Shown here: one piece after another, positions 1 to 11,453 of the stretch
How positions within the stretch are numbered: the first letter of the stretch is position 1
Layout of the letters: the number at the start of each line of letters is the position of its first letter
Assembly (NCBI GenBank): GCA_002786025.1
Contig: NHNW01000020.1
Span: 248,001 to 312,000, forward strand
Source of the DNA: Zasmidium citrigriseum
Lineage: Eukaryota > Ascomycota > Dothideomycetes > Mycosphaerellales > Mycosphaerellaceae
DNA: 64,000 nt
Direction of reading: 5' to 3'
Program-made: the position numbers and the translations under genes
Notes under the pieces: model-generated
Told to the model about the DNA's origin: nothing
Seen by the model: the letters and a program-made list of their open reading frames with translations, nothing else
The model's database searches: none

Positions 1-2188
1 ACCCTCCCTGATCGTGGCTGAAGTCCGATCCCAGCGTCCAGGCTCATCAAGCTCTATCGAGACGATGATCGAATGTACAGGCGGACATGCTGCAGGGTAG
101 TCTTCAACGGGATCCGTGGAGAGAGGGGTGCAGAGCTTCCTGGGATTGCTGTGCCGGTTGCTGTGCGCTCAGCTGAGGGGTCGGGTTTGTTGATCTGTTT
201 ACTTCGCCTGGGAGTATGGTTGCAAGGGCATTGAGCAAAGAAATTCTTCTCGGTCGCTGAGCGTGAATATCAGCGAGACAGGAAGTGAGGGTTTCCGAAC
301 AGAATCTTGGGACCTGCCGCTTCGCAGTCCTTGATCTTCTGCCGCGTTGGAGCAGTCCCGCCCCACGAGCCCTCTCCTCAAACCACAATTCTCGAGCAGA
401 AAAATGAAGGAGAGGAAGGCGATTCTTTCGAGAAGGGAATTGGTGAAGACAGAAGGGTTGAAAGGGCATTGAGTGCCAAGTGAAGAGAGAGCCGCGAAGG
501 AAAAGAAGCTTCAATATGAAGACATGGACAAAAGTGGGTGTTACTGAAGATGAAGAGATTGAAAAATGCACACATACCTTGTCTTGTTCCCAATGACTTC
601 AGATCGCCTGCCTCGTCACTGGATCTGTTCCAGGCGCACGCATTGTTGTCGATGCTCTGAAAATTCAACGCGGACTTGATCGTTGGCGTCAACGGTTCCA
701 ATGAAATCATCAAGTCGTCCTAAGGATCTTTGCAATGATGGACTTGCGTGTCCAAGCCGACTTATCTTCGTGGCCAGGGTGATTCGTGATTTGTGGTTCG
801 AATCTTCAAGATGAAGCTCCAAATCCGCCATTAAGGTGCGAGACCATCAAGGTGTCGACTTCGTCTCGACTTCATATCTCGACTTTCAATGCTCGTAGAT
901 CAAAAGTGAGCCAACTCCGACCATTTCTCGCTGGGGGGTTTCGACATTGATCTCTCGTTCTGTTGAGGTCCCAACGACTGGTTGCACGCGCGCGCTCAGC
1001 TCGTTGACGCTGCCGCTGGTCCAGCGAGAAGACCGTTATATCCCGAAGCTGGATGTTTTTTCCTCTCGGACGATGGGACCTGCGATGAATCAAGACGCTG
1101 CCGCCGCTGTCGACTCTCCTGGTGTCCGGTTCGAAGAGGCGTGTCTGAAGGAGGCAGGTGCCAACGCCCGGATGGACAATGCCGTTCGATGGCGCTGCGG
1201 CGTCGAACTTGTTGATCGATCTCGACTGGCCAAGTAACATCCGCAAGCCCGTTCCCAGCGACGGTCAGGCACCGCCCAACAAGAGCTTTCGATGCAAGCA
1301 AACCCGGAAGACCGCGAATCGCCGCACTTTGTCCATGCTGTTTCAGGAAACCAGCTCAAGGTACATCCTATGAGATCCAGTCGTGGAGTCCAAAAGATCC
1401 AGCTGTCTCATGCAGCCATGCATCAGCCATAGCTTCCAGCTTCGGGAGCGCTCGTCCGGAGAGCAATCAGCGCGAAGCGACCTGGTACTGCGGCGCAGCC
1501 AGATGCTGGACGGTGATGCAGTTACGAATCACTGGATTGGAGCTGTGTCTGGGATGAGGCAAGCTTTAGTGGAGCAAGCTCGCATGTTGTCACGAGAGAG
1601 CTTTCCCCGCAGTGTCGCCGTGCACCAAAACTGGCTCTTTTGAAAATCTGGGGACAAGGTTCGGGCTACGCGTGTGGTCGAAGCATCCGTGAATCCGAAA
1701 GGTACACGCGGACAAGTGTCGTGCAGGTCGCCGTTCGGCCCTGCATCCATGATTTGGCCAGAGGGACGTTAGCTGCCGCCTCCTGCGAAGAAAATCTGGC
1801 TGGAAGTTCGAGATGCGACTTTTCGAGATGGCCTAGGCAGCTGAGAATGGCTTGGGGAGCAAGGATTGGATCCATGCCGGCTGCTTGGTTGCTTCCTCCA
1901 GGCCATGACCCCGTCAGGATCGTCCCGTTCTAGCAAAGCTGGTGGATCAGTGCTGAACAGGCCTTCTGCCCGATCGTCGACAGAGCCATTGCCCCTCCTT
2001 TCGAACGAGCCAGACGGGGTGGAGAAGTGGGCTCAGTGGGTGCCAGAGGATGATAAGAAGGGGCCTGCCGCGCTGTCCGGACTCTTTGATCACTCACTTC
2101 AGAAGATACCCCAATCCGTTGAACACGCATCGTATTTTTGCCAAACTCGCAGATCCATATCCATCCGATCCTCATACCAACAGTCGCC
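1..2188. other. Left-edge stretch without a supported gene
   Basis: I see no gene here that I can support. Several short frames exist on both strands, including a 71-codon ATG frame at 616-831 (minus), but none shows a recognisable domain or a convincing exon chain. The last 100 to 200 bases should hold the promoter and 5' leader of the alcohol dehydrogenase gene that starts at 2189. Confidence 0.5.
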
Positions 2189-3350
2189 ATGGGTTCCGTT
2201 CCAAAGAGACAGATGGCCCAAGTGGTCGAGAAGACTGGTGGCCCCGTCGTGTACAAGGAGATTGACGTTCAACAACCCGGCCCGGACGAGGTTCTCATCA
2301 ACATCAAGTATTCTGGTGTTTGCCACACCGATCTCCACGCAGTCAATGGCGACTGGCCACTGCCAACGAAGCTTCCACTTGTCGGTGGCCACGAAGGTGC
2401 TGGTATTGTTGTTGCCAAGGGAAACCTTGTGGAGGACATTGAGATGTATGACTTGAATGGGCATGTTGGATCGAAAAGTTTTCTGACCATTCGACAGTGG
2501 TGACCACGCCGGCGTGAAGTGGATCAACGGATCTTGCCTCCAGTGCGACTTCTGCCAACAATCTGATGAGCCTCTCTGCGCGAAGGCGCTCCTCTCCGGT
2601 TACACTGTCGACGGCTCGTTCCAGCAATACTGTATCGCCAAGGCTGCGCACGTTGCACGCTTGCACAAGGATATCCCACTTGATGCCGTGGCTCCGGTTC
2701 TGTGTGCCGGTATCACCGTGTACAAGGGTCTCAAGGAGTCCGGTGCACGCCCAGGTCAGACCGTGGCAATCGTGGGCGCCGGAGGCGGCCTCGGTAGTCT
2801 TGCACAACAGTATGCCAAGGCCATGGGCCTGAAGACCATTGCCATTGATACCGGTGATGAGAAGAAGAAGATGTGCATGGAGCAATTAGGATCCTATGCT
2901 TTCGTTGACTTTGCCAAGAGCCAGAACGTCGTGAAGGATGTGCAGGCCGCGACTGAGGATGGTCTTGGTCCACACGCAGTCATCCTGGTGGCCGTGAATG
3001 AGAAGCCATTCCAGCAAGCGGCAGAGGTGAGTCGCTACCAATGTAGATCATGGAGACATCCACTGACGTATCGCTAGTACGTCCGTCCTCGAGGCACAGT
3101 CGTCTGCATTGGTCTGCCGGCCGGTGCATACCTCAAGGCTCCAGTGTTCGAGTCAGTCATCAAGATGGTGAACATCCGTGGGTCGTACGTCGGCAACCGC
3201 AAGGACTCTGCCGAGGCTCTCGAATTCTTCCGCCGTGGCATCATCAAGGCTCCCTTCAAGGTTGTCGGCCTCTCTGAGCTCCAGAAGGTCTATGATCTCA
3301 TGCACAAGGGCCAGATCGCTGGACGATACGTCCTGGACATGGACAAGTGA
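2189..3350 (+). CDS. ADH1: Zinc-dependent alcohol dehydrogenase (yeast ADH1 type), 3 exons
   Basis: Model: exons 2189-2445, 2498-3026 and 3078-3350, giving 352 residues, the usual length for fungal cytosolic ADH (about 350). Both introns (52 and 51 nt) have clean GT..AG ends, and splicing restores the conserved run [10 protein letters not shown]. Catalytic-zinc ligands are visible in GVCHTDLH (Cys), GHEGAG (His) and a later Cys; the structural-zinc cluster is the CxxCDFCxxxxxxxC stretch after KWINGSC. The glycine-rich NAD-binding turn GAGGGLGS follows. The family interconverts acetaldehyde and ethanol, or other primary alcohols, with NAD(H). The start is chosen at MGSVPKRQ, which matches the usual N-terminus; an in-frame ATG 51 nt upstream would add residues unlike the family. 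The family and exon structure are secure; the physiological substrate is inferred. Confidence 0.95.
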
Positions 3351-4455
3351 TTGCTACACCGCCATCATTACTTCTGTTGTACATAGCGCCCCGAAATGAA
3401 GCAGTTTCTGAACAAAAGGTCCTATTTCCTGTCTTAGCTGATGTCGGAGATGCCAGGGTGTGATGGACGGGTAGGCGGATGTCGTCGTTTCGGTGGTGTT
3501 TAGGAGAGAACTCGCTTGTGCGAAGAAGCAAACACTGGCCAGGTGCTTGTCCGACTTTACGTTTAGGCGCGATCGTGCCGAATTACCGGGCCCGTGCGTG
3601 AGTTTCAGATTGGTGGAGTTGAAAAGCAGGAAGTCTCGACGAAGAACAAAGAACGATGAAACATGTATGCGTTCGAGGAAAGGGTTGGGTAGACTCTTGA
3701 GGAGGCATTTGAATGGCGGCTCCAACATGTGGCTGCCTCTCGACGCTGGATCGTCCAGCGTTCTTTCCTTCAAATGTGAAAGAGCAGGGGTGTCGTGCCG
3801 CCCCATGCACTGCGGCCCGCCCTGCAGGCACGGCCCGTGTTTCAAACTCTCTTTGCTCGCCAACCACACGCTTTGACCTGCATATCACTTTCACCATCGT
3901 GAAACGTCAGACACAAAAGATTTCTCCTGTGGAACGTCACTTCATGAGATGAAGACGCAATCGAAACGGACGATGGCTTGCGGAGGAGAAGGGATGATGC
4001 ACGCGCGGCCGTCGATGTAGGCGCCTCGGTGGCCAGTGTCTGGCAGCCTCGTAGAAACGTCTGTGACCAGCGGCGCCATCGGGGGCACATTGAAGCGTGG
4101 AGACGCATGAAGTTGAGACTGGGCAGAATACTCCTCTGACGCTGATGCGTATGAAGTGCGAGGGCGACGCGCGTGGTCTGTGTGCGGCGACAGCCGAGCC
4201 CGCATGTGACACCAGCATCAAAACTTCTGCCGTTTGTCTTCTTCCTCTCCGCAACACACACCTTCCGACACCCCTTCACCACCACCCTCTCTTTCACTTC
4301 TTTCGTGCCTGGCAGCATACCCTTTTAACCTCGTCTCACTCTTTTGACGAGCCACATTCGCTTCAGCACACTCTCTTCTGCTAGCGGGCCAGCCACCGCC
4401 CAGCCATTCCCTTCACCAACTACTTTACCCACCAGCATCAGCTCCTTCGCCCACC
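3351..4455. other. Intergenic: ADH 3' region and protease promoter
   Basis: No supported gene. From about 4225 to 4455 the plus strand is strongly pyrimidine-rich (CTTCTT, CTCTCTTTC and CACC runs), typical of filamentous-fungal promoters and 5' leaders just upstream of well expressed genes, and it runs into the ATG of the aspartic protease at 4456. Confidence 0.5.
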
Positions 4456-5914
4456 ATGCATGGGGCTCTCCAGCTCGCCATCACGGCCCTTGCGGCTACC
4501 GCTGCACTTGCGGCGCCGACGTCGAATGGCCTCGTGAAGCGTAGCTTCCAGGCCCAGACCAACGGCCGTGGCTTGGCTCGCAACCCCATCGATGAGATCA
4601 ACCTCACCCACCGCAAGTACGGCTGGGAGATCATCATCATCAACCCAGAGGCCGAGACCACCACCACGGTCGCCATGAGCGCGCCTTTTGGCGAGCCCAC
4701 CTCAGCGCCCGGCACCGCTTCACCAACCTACTCCCCATCTGCTCCTGTCCCGTACGGCAACGGCACTCACACCTCAAGCGCCCCCTCACCAACCGGCACC
4801 GGCTCTTCTGGTGGTAATGAGGACGGCTCTGTCGCTGCCAACCCAGAGAACAACGAGAAGGAGTACTTGTCGCCCGTTACCATCGGCGGCCAGAAGCTCA
4901 ACCTCAACTTCGACACCGGCTCTGCCGACCTGTAAGCATCACTTCACCTTCATCCACTTGCAACTTACTGACTTTCTGCTAGGTGGGTGTTCAGCAACAA
5001 GCTCACCAAGGACCAGATTGGTCAGCACAGCATCTACAACGAGGAGAAGAGCAGCACCTGGGAGCCCTTGAAGGGTGCCACGTGGGAGATTTCCTACGGT
5101 GTAAGTGCAACCTCAATTACCATTCTCGTATCATTGCTGACATACCTTGTAGGATGGCAGCGGCGCCAGCGGCATCGTCGGCTACGACACCGTCGATGTT
5201 GGCGGCTCCACCGTGGACAAGCAAGCCGTCGAGCTCGCCACCAAGATCTCCGACCAATTTGAGACGGACCTCAACATGGACGGCCTGCTCGGTCTTGCCT
5301 TCCAGTCTATCAACACCGTCCAGCCCAAGCCCCAGAAGACCTTCTGGGAGAACCTCGTCCCAGACCTCACCCTCCCCGTCTTCACCGCCGACCTCGAGGA
5401 GATCGGCGGCAAGGGCACATACGAGTTCGGCATCATCAACAAGACCAAGTACTCCGGCGACATCCACTACACGCCCGTCGAGACCTCCAACGGCTTCTGG
5501 CAGATCGACGTCCCCTCCTACACCATCGCCGGCAAGAAGCGCGCCTGCACGACCTGCACCCCCGCCATCATGGACACGGGCACCTCGCTCGTGTACCTCG
5601 ACGAAGACGTTGTCGACGCCTACTACAAGCAAGTCAAATCCGTCTCCTACTCCTCCCTCTACGGCGCCAACCTCTACAACTGCAAGGAGACGCTCCCGGA
5701 TCTCGGCATCCAGATCGGCGACTTCACGGCCGTGATCGAGGGCAAGGAGATGGAATACGCAGACGTCGGCGACGGCAAGTGCATGGCCGGTCTCCAGCCC
5801 GGTCCAGGCAATATCCAGATTTTGGGCGATGTGTTGTTGAAGCAGTTCTTCGCCGTCTTTGATGGTACGAAGGGCCAGGAGCGTTTCGGCATTGCCGAGA
5901 AGGATACCCAGTGA
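4456..5914 (+). CDS. Secreted pepsin-like aspartic protease (family A1), 3 exons
   Basis: Model: exons 4456-4931, 4983-5100 and 5153-5914, giving 451 residues. An N-terminal signal peptide (hydrophobic, alanine-rich, ending about residue 20 at AAP) is followed by a short propeptide with a KR dibasic site near residue 29. Residues about 75-130 form a Ser/Thr/Pro/Gly-rich segment. The two catalytic motifs are FDTGSAD (Asp153) and MDTGTSL (Asp339); a YGDGS flap sits at the exon 2/3 junction. A Cys pair (ACTTC) lies just before the second motif. The family cleaves proteins at acidic pH outside the cell or in the vacuole. The hydrophilic insert between propeptide and catalytic core is longer than in classical aspergillopepsins and may be an O-glycosylated linker. 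There is no GPI-like hydrophobic tail, so a soluble enzyme is expected. Confidence 0.95.
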
Positions 5915-6302
5915 GCGATTTGACAAGTGTACGACAGATGCATGCTTCAGTGTTTTTAGCATAGCGAGCGACAGACAGGACCGCCGGCTCGGGTGATTGC
6001 TGCCTGCTTGCTGCATTAGATATCCCAAGAGAGGGGTCAATGTACGATGTTGACGGCTGTTGAAATGTTCTCTTCTCTTCTTGTTCCGTGTCGTCGATGA
6101 GGTGAAGTCGAAGCTGCTGTCAAACGCACCAGGTGATCCCTTGCGTGACCATGTCCAGCAAACTTCCATCACGTGGTGTATCCCAGTTGTATCAAACTCA
6201 AATCCCAGAGATCTCTGCGAGGAACCGTGGACATGTTGGGAGGCGGCTGAGAGTGGATGCTTGTGCTCTTTGTGGGTATCTATTCTGTTCTGTACACTAT
6301 GT
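5915..6302. other. Convergent 3' intergenic region
   Basis: The plus-strand protease ends at 5914 and the minus-strand helicase ends at 6303, so this stretch should hold the two 3' ends. No open reading frame of note and no repeat was seen. Confidence 0.5.
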
Positions 6303-9284
6303 TTACATTCCTCCTGCGGCAGCTTTCTTCGGCTCATCGTCCTCTAAGTTGCTCGAAGGCGATGCGGTGTTGTCGGTCGACTTGGTAGTGGTTTGCTGTT
6401 CGACGTCCGATGGTTCCGATTCCTGCTCGGAAGATGCCTTCGGTTGATTCTCTTCAGACACCACCTCGCGCATCTCCGGCTCTTCCAGGCTCAACTCTTC
6501 CTCGCCGCCGAAACGATCCCCGCCAGCCGTCAAGCTGCGATCTTCCTTTGGGAATATCTCAGAATCCTGCTGCTGACCGTTTGCTTCCGGCTCTGATCCT
6601 TGTTCAGAGGCTTCGTCTTGCGCCTCGGCGTTGTCATCCGTGGGCTCTTCCGCAAATTGTGCCATACTCTCCGTCATCTTTCCCTCGTCAGCCTCGCCAC
6701 TCTCCTCACCGTTCTCTGCTTGGCCATCAGCTGTCGCTTCTTCAGCAGCACCAGGAGCCGCCTCGTCGCCCTGCTGTTCAGACCCGATCATGAGACCCTC
6801 AAGAATCTCCTTTTCTCTACGCTCTACCAACCTCCTCCTTTGTGCCTCAGAGAAGCTAAACTTGCCAAGCACATGCTCAATCTTCTCTTCAACCAGGCTC
6901 TTGACATGGAACGCCAAAGGCCGTGTGTTGAAAATACCGGCGAAGCGATAGCTGAGCCAGAGGTAGGCAACAACACCCTTGTGCAGACGTTCCAGTTCGC
7001 GGAGGTACTCCCTCGATGCCACTACTTCGGCTTCCAGAGTCTCAAGCGGAAGCTCTTTGATGTCGACGATGCTGCCTCCCGTTTGTTCTGCGATGCATCG
7101 CGCATAAGCAGGCATAAGATCCTTCCAGAGATCGGCGTCGGCTTTGGAGCAGGGACACGAGCAGATGGTGTTGCGGTCCGCGACAGTCAGGCCTGCGACG
7201 GGTTCGATGAGATCCGCGACCCAGACTTGATCTCTCAAGCCGCAGAGGTGGAAGCGCTTGTGCATCTGAGAGATGTCGTGAAGTCGAGTGAGGATGTATG
7301 AGAACGGTGTCCGGGGTGGGAAGTATGAGGCAAAGCGCTCTAGTACTGGCGCTGGAGGAAAGATTCCGGCAGACTGAATGGGTTCAGGTTCTGCTTCCAT
7401 GGCAGACCTGACGATGGGAAAGTCGAATCGTTCGAGCGTCGTGACAATGCCAACATTTTCAGACAATTCTTCGGCTTCAGTCGAATCTGGATTCGGCTCT
7501 CCCTTTGCTGCTGCCAGGTCTGCTTCTGATGCTGGTGCATCAGTAGCCTGTGCAGCGGTTCGGAACCGCCCGGCACGACCGCCAATCTGCTTGATGTCTG
7601 CGATCGAAAGAGTTCGTCGAGCGGTTCCGTCGAACTTGGTCGCTGTTTCGAAGATGATGCGCTTGATGGCGAGGTTCAAACCCATACCGACTGCATCACT
7701 GGCGACCAGAAAGTCGTAATCGTTGTTCGGGTCGTTGAAGAGGCGAGCTTGCTGAGCACGAGTCTCAGGAGGTAAACTGCCATAGACGATGGCGACTTTC
7801 CGTCCAGTCGACTTCTCGATCTCACGGCGCAGGGCGTGGATACCCATGACCGTGAAACTGACGATGCAGTCACCCTTCCTCAGGCCTTTGAGTTTGCCGT
7901 CCAGTGACTTCTCTGCCATCTGCAGCGGGCTCAGACGTTGATAGCGATGTATCTCCAAATCTTCACCGATACTTGCGCAGAGCTCTCGCAGTAGAGGTAC
8001 AGTTCTTTCCTCACCGCAAAGATGAACTTCCTTGGCTTTGACTCCGAGCAAGGCTTGAGTCCAAGCCCAACCTCTCTCCGAACTTCCAATCATCTGAATC
8101 TCATCAATGACCGCAACATCCAGTGTCTTGTTCAAAGGCATCATCTCGACAGTGCATGCACTCATATCAGCCTCATCGCCCTGATTCTCGGCAGCTCGCC
8201 GTTCCTCGCCTGTAATCAGAGCACATGGCTTCCCCTTCGCATTCAACCTCGTGTACACCTCATGAGCCAGTAATCGCAAAGGTCCAGCATAAACACCCTT
8301 GTCCGCCTGCTCAAGTCTCTGCAACGCATGATACGTCTTCCCCGAATTCGTCGGCCCAACATGCAAATGGATCTTCCGATGTATCGCCCTCGTAGCCGGA
8401 TACCACTCCGTCGGATACCTCAAATCCGCAAGCGCCTTCTGATTCCTCACATCGCTCTCCGTAAACCGGCTATCATTCACATGCCCATAAAAAGCATACT
8501 TGATCCGATCATCCAGGCCCGAAAACCCCCTCGTCCTATACGCGGTCCGCAAATCATCCCAAATCCCACTACTGCTCTTATCCAACTGCCCCAACAACCC
8601 ACTCATCGCATCCCCCGAATTCATCTCCCCGCGCATAATCTTCTGTACAAACTCCTTCCACAACCGCGAGAAATTCTGCTCTTTCCCATCCATCTCGCGC
8701 AAATCCCTCGCAATCTCCTCCAACATCGGCGCGTCTTTCACTTCCTCTTTCACGAGATTCAACCTCTTCGATAACACCTCTTTGAACCCTTGCGCATGTT
8801 TCTTGTCCAGCGACGCCTTGTCCAATCCCCATTGCGCCAAACCACCAGCCAGAAACTTCCGCACGGGTCCATCACTGGGTTTCCCTTGAAACGCTCTTGC
8901 GTTGTCGGCACGTATTGCTTTCGAACTCCCTCTCGGATGAGACGAAAGCGCATACCGAAGAGGCACATCTCCTGTGCCTACCTCATCGGTCCTCTCTGGC
9001 TTAAAACGATACTGATCCAGAAAGGACTGATCTTTCGTGGTCTCCCCATCTTCGATACTAAAGGGTTTGAAGCGGAAATTATTCCAATAGCCTTTGCCCG
9101 TCTTCGTCAGGTGTTGGGTGAAATCGGCTGCGCCTTCGGGGTCTTGGAAAGGGCTTCTCGTGGAGTATTTGTTGGATCCGCCATTGCTATTGCTCGATTT
9201 CTGGCGGGATTGTTGGAGGGCGAGGATGCGAGCGCGGAGGGCACAGCGGGTGCAGATGCTGCCATGGTTGGAGAGGGCGAGCAT
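6303..9284 (-). CDS. SUV3: Mitochondrial ATP-dependent RNA helicase Suv3
   Basis: A single exon of 993 residues. The N-terminus (MLALSNHGSICTRCALRAR) is arginine-rich without acidic residues, as in a mitochondrial presequence. The helicase core starts with Walker A GPTNSGKT at about residues 311-318 and the Suv3-specific DEIQ box at about 395-398, followed by the second RecA lobe with QIGGRAGR and a Suv3 C-terminal domain. The last 150 residues are very acidic and Gln/Ser-rich (repeated EE, SEQ and DE runs), which is not part of the conserved fold. Suv3 is the helicase subunit of the fungal mitochondrial degradosome and degrades RNA together with an RNase (Dss1 in yeast). The start is set at the first in-frame ATG; the open frame extends 19 codons further upstream but without an ATG. 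Confidence 0.93.
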   Translation of the reverse strand: MLALSNHGSICTRCALRARILALQQSRQKSSNSNGGSNKYSTRSPFQDPEGAADFTQHLTKTGKGYWNNFRFKPFSIEDGETTKDQSFLDQYRFKPERTDEVGTGDVPLRYALSSHPRGSSKAIRADNARAFQGKPSDGPVRKFLAGGLAQWGLDKASLDKKHAQGFKEVLSKRLNLVKEEVKDAPMLEEIARDLREMDGKEQNFSRLWKEFVQKIMRGEMNSGDAMSGLLGQLDKSSSGIWDDLRTAYRTRGFSGLDDRIKYAFYGHVNDSRFTESDVRNQKALADLRYPTEWYPATRAIHRKIHLHVGPTNSGKTYHALQRLEQADKGVYAGPLRLLAHEVYTRLNAKGKPCALITGEERRAAENQGDEADMSACTVEMMPLNKTLDVAVIDEIQMIGSSERGWAWTQALLGVKAKEVHLCGEERTVPLLRELCASIGEDLEIHRYQRLSPLQMAEKSLDGKLKGLRKGDCIVSFTVMGIHALRREIEKSTGRKVAIVYGSLPPETRAQQARLFNDPNNDYDFLVASDAVGMGLNLAIKRIIFETATKFDGTARRTLSIADIKQIGGRAGRFRTAAQATDAPASEADLAAAKGEPNPDSTEAEELSENVGIVTTLERFDFPIVRSAMEAEPEPIQSAGIFPPAPVLERFASYFPPRTPFSYILTRLHDISQMHKRFHLCGLRDQVWVADLIEPVAGLTVADRNTICSCPCSKADADLWKDLMPAYARCIAEQTGGSIVDIKELPLETLEAEVVASREYLRELERLHKGVVAYLWLSYRFAGIFNTRPLAFHVKSLVEEKIEHVLGKFSFSEAQRRRLVERREKEILEGLMIGSEQQGDEAAPGAAEEATADGQAENGEESGEADEGKMTESMAQFAEEPTDDNAEAQDEASEQGSEPEANGQQQDSEIFPKEDRSLTAGGDRFGGEEELSLEEPEMREVVSEENQPKASSEQESEPSDVEQQTTTKSTDNTASPSSNLEDDEPKKAAAGGM

Positions 9285-9444
9285 TGGAGGGGATGGGAGG
9301 GAGGTAGAAGTGGCGATGGGAAAAGTTTCGAGTGAGGTCAATGAAAGTAGGAGCTGGGACGGATCAGTTCCGCGTTAGTGGGAAGCTTAACCAAATATTG
9401 CTTCGTTGGCTAATCAAAGTCATCTGCCGCAGCTGAACGGGACA

Positions 9445-9906
9445 ATGCTCAACGCAACCCCATCTTCTGCCATGTGTAATGCATCCACGAATACAGCAGA
9501 CCACCTAAAAGCCATCGTCTCGCCCTGGCCCACTGTCCTTAACAACCGCGACGTTGACTTTCTCTCCCCTGAAGGCACCGCAATCCGCAACTCCATCGCC
9601 ACCGACTTCCGCGCCACCCTCGACGGCTACCCTTCCGTCCTGTCCTGGAATGGCCTCCTAGGTGTCTGGAAGCAAGAGTTTCAGGATTACCCCGAGTGCT
9701 GGATTGGCCTCGCAGACTCTCACGCCTATGTCGATGAAGCGAAAGGCACAGCGACTGTCTATCTCGACATGGACATGCATTTTGTCCCGGGCGTGAGCCA
9801 TAAGGCTTACACGGAGTTGAAGTGGACGCTGGGACGGGATGGCAAGTGGGTAATTCGGGAGTTTGTAGGGATGAGGGGGAATAAGGGGAATGCTGGGTTT
9901 GTATGA
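9445..9906 (+). CDS. NTF2-like / SnoaL-like small protein
   Basis: A single exon of 153 residues with no signal peptide. The pattern of an N-terminal helix, a long central WNGLLGVWKQEF stretch and a beta-rich C-terminal half (GTATVYLDMDMH, YTELKWTLGRDGKWVIREF) resembles the NTF2-like cone fold used by fungal ketosteroid-isomerase-like and SnoaL-like proteins. No catalytic residues can be assigned. The first ATG of the frame is at 9445, 160 nt from the divergently transcribed SUV3 start at 9284, so both genes probably share a bidirectional promoter. The function is unknown; the fold assignment is from pattern and length only. Confidence 0.8.
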   Translation: MLNATPSSAMCNASTNTADHLKAIVSPWPTVLNNRDVDFLSPEGTAIRNSIATDFRATLDGYPSVLSWNGLLGVWKQEFQDYPECWIGLADSHAYVDEAKGTATVYLDMDMHFVPGVSHKAYTELKWTLGRDGKWVIREFVGMRGNKGNAGFV

Positions 9907-9950
9907 AAGGGCGATGGATGTGAAGTCTCTTTGGATGGAATGGCATGTGA

Positions 9951-11115
9951 TTAGATTTTGATGACGATCTTGCCAACCTGCCTCCCTTCCCAGAGGTGTT
10001 GCAACGCTTTATCGGATTCTTCGAAGGGGTATGTTGAGTCGATGATGTCGTTGAGGCGGATCTTTGTTGCTTCGAGGGCGGCGACGAGGTCTTGTTGGTC
10101 GAGTCTTGAGCCGCAGTTGATGCCTCTGTTACTGGTCAGCAATTTGAAAGACATTCAGAGGTCACAGAGAACCAGACTCACCTAAAGTTTATCCTCCGAT
10201 CGATCAACGTTGGCAACAACTCCTTCAACTCCGCCCATCCCTCCCTCTCGCTCAGATAGCCCACCTGGCTAACTGTACCACCTCGCCTCGTACATCGAAG
10301 ACTCTTCACGATCGTCTGGGGCCCACCGTTTTCAAGCACGAGATCAACGCCGACGCCACCTGTCAGCCGTAGAACATCCTGGTGCCAATTTGGATTCGTC
10401 TTGTAATTAACAGTCGCAATAGGTTCGTTGCCAGGGAACTTCTCGACGAGTTCTTGAAGTTTCTTATCGCTGGAGGAACTCATAATCACTCGGTAGCCTG
10501 CTGCTCGAGCGAGTTTCAGGGCGAACATGGCAACGCCACCCGTTCCTATAATCCACAAAGTTAGCATCTGACAGTACTCCAGCAGTGAAAGATCAAACGC
10601 ATACCCTGAATAAGCACACTCATTCCCACACTCAACCCCCTCAACGCACTCCAAGCCGTTACCCCCGCACAAGGCACAAGACAACTCTCCTCCCAACTCA
10701 AATACCCCGGGACCCTCGTACAACACCTCTCCTCAAACACCAAAAAATCCGCAAGCACCCCATCCTCATCTGCCGCCAACCAACTCCGTCCCACCTCTCT
10801 CCCCGTCATATTCTCCGTATCATTGATAGGAGCCACACGATCCCCTACTTTAAAATTCGTGACATTGGAGCCGATGGCGAGGACTTCGCCGGCGGCGTCG
10901 TTGCAGAGGATTCCGCGGGGGATGACGGGCCAGGGGTTTCCACCGTGGGCGATGTTGGCGTCACGGTAGTTGATGGAGACGCAGTGGACGCGTATGAGGA
11001 GGGAGAGGGGTGGGAGGGTTTTGGGGAGGGGTTCGGTGATGATTTGGACTTTGGGGGTTCCTGGGGTGAAGTCGTCGGTTCGACGGCCGGCGCGGCGGGT
11101 TGTTGGGAGGGCCAT
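9951..11115 (-). CDS. Zinc-type alcohol dehydrogenase-like / quinone oxidoreductase (MDR superfamily), 3 exons
   Basis: Model on the minus strand: exons 11115-10605, 10545-10182 and 10125-9951, giving 349 residues. The two introns (59 and 56 nt) use GTATGC..TATAG and GTGAGT..ACAG, and splicing yields VLIQGTGGVAMFALKLARAAG, the dinucleotide-binding glycine motif. The N-terminal GroES-like half contains NYRD and GDRV; the structural-zinc cysteines of true ADHs are absent. The C-terminus ends with AxQHLWEGRQVGKIVIKI, typical of NAD(P)H-dependent quinone reductase-like enzymes in fungi. It probably reduces an aldehyde, enone or quinone; the substrate is unknown. It converges with the NTF2-like gene, with 44 nt between the stop codons. 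Confidence 0.93.
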
Positions 11116-11453
11116 TGGGGGTGGAGAGTGTTGTTTGAAGGTTCAATGGCATTGGAAGTGACGTTTTGTAGCGTCGTACTTTCTTGAAGCAATTATTAAT
11201 CCTCGGAGTCGTGATCGTGTTTGAAGGAGAGCTTGAGGTAAAAGGTGCGAACTTTTTACCCATTCTGGACAAGTAGAGAGCTCTGCAGCGGAGCTCGCTG
11301 CTCTTGTTGCTGTAGATATCAAGGACGTCAACTGAAGGGCTGATCGTGGATGCTCATTCCTGCCTGTTCAGGGTAGACAAAGCTTTGTAATGCAGCTTTG
11401 GTTGGAGTCGGAGCTGTAGATAAAGTTGGGAGCAATTGCGGAACTGAATCCTA
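11116..11453. other. Divergent promoter region
   Basis: About 340 bp separates the start of the MDR dehydrogenase (minus) from the start of the enolase-superfamily gene (plus). No conserved element or repeat was recognised. Confidence 0.5.

Noticed and set aside
616..831. 71-codon minus-strand frame beginning MADLELHLE
   Set aside because: It has an ATG and plausible composition, but no domain, no splice partners and no support from context; too short to call.
872..1246. 124-codon minus-strand frame overlapping plus-strand frames
   Set aside because: Both strands are open in a GC-rich stretch; residue content looks random and Arg-rich, typical of shadow frames.
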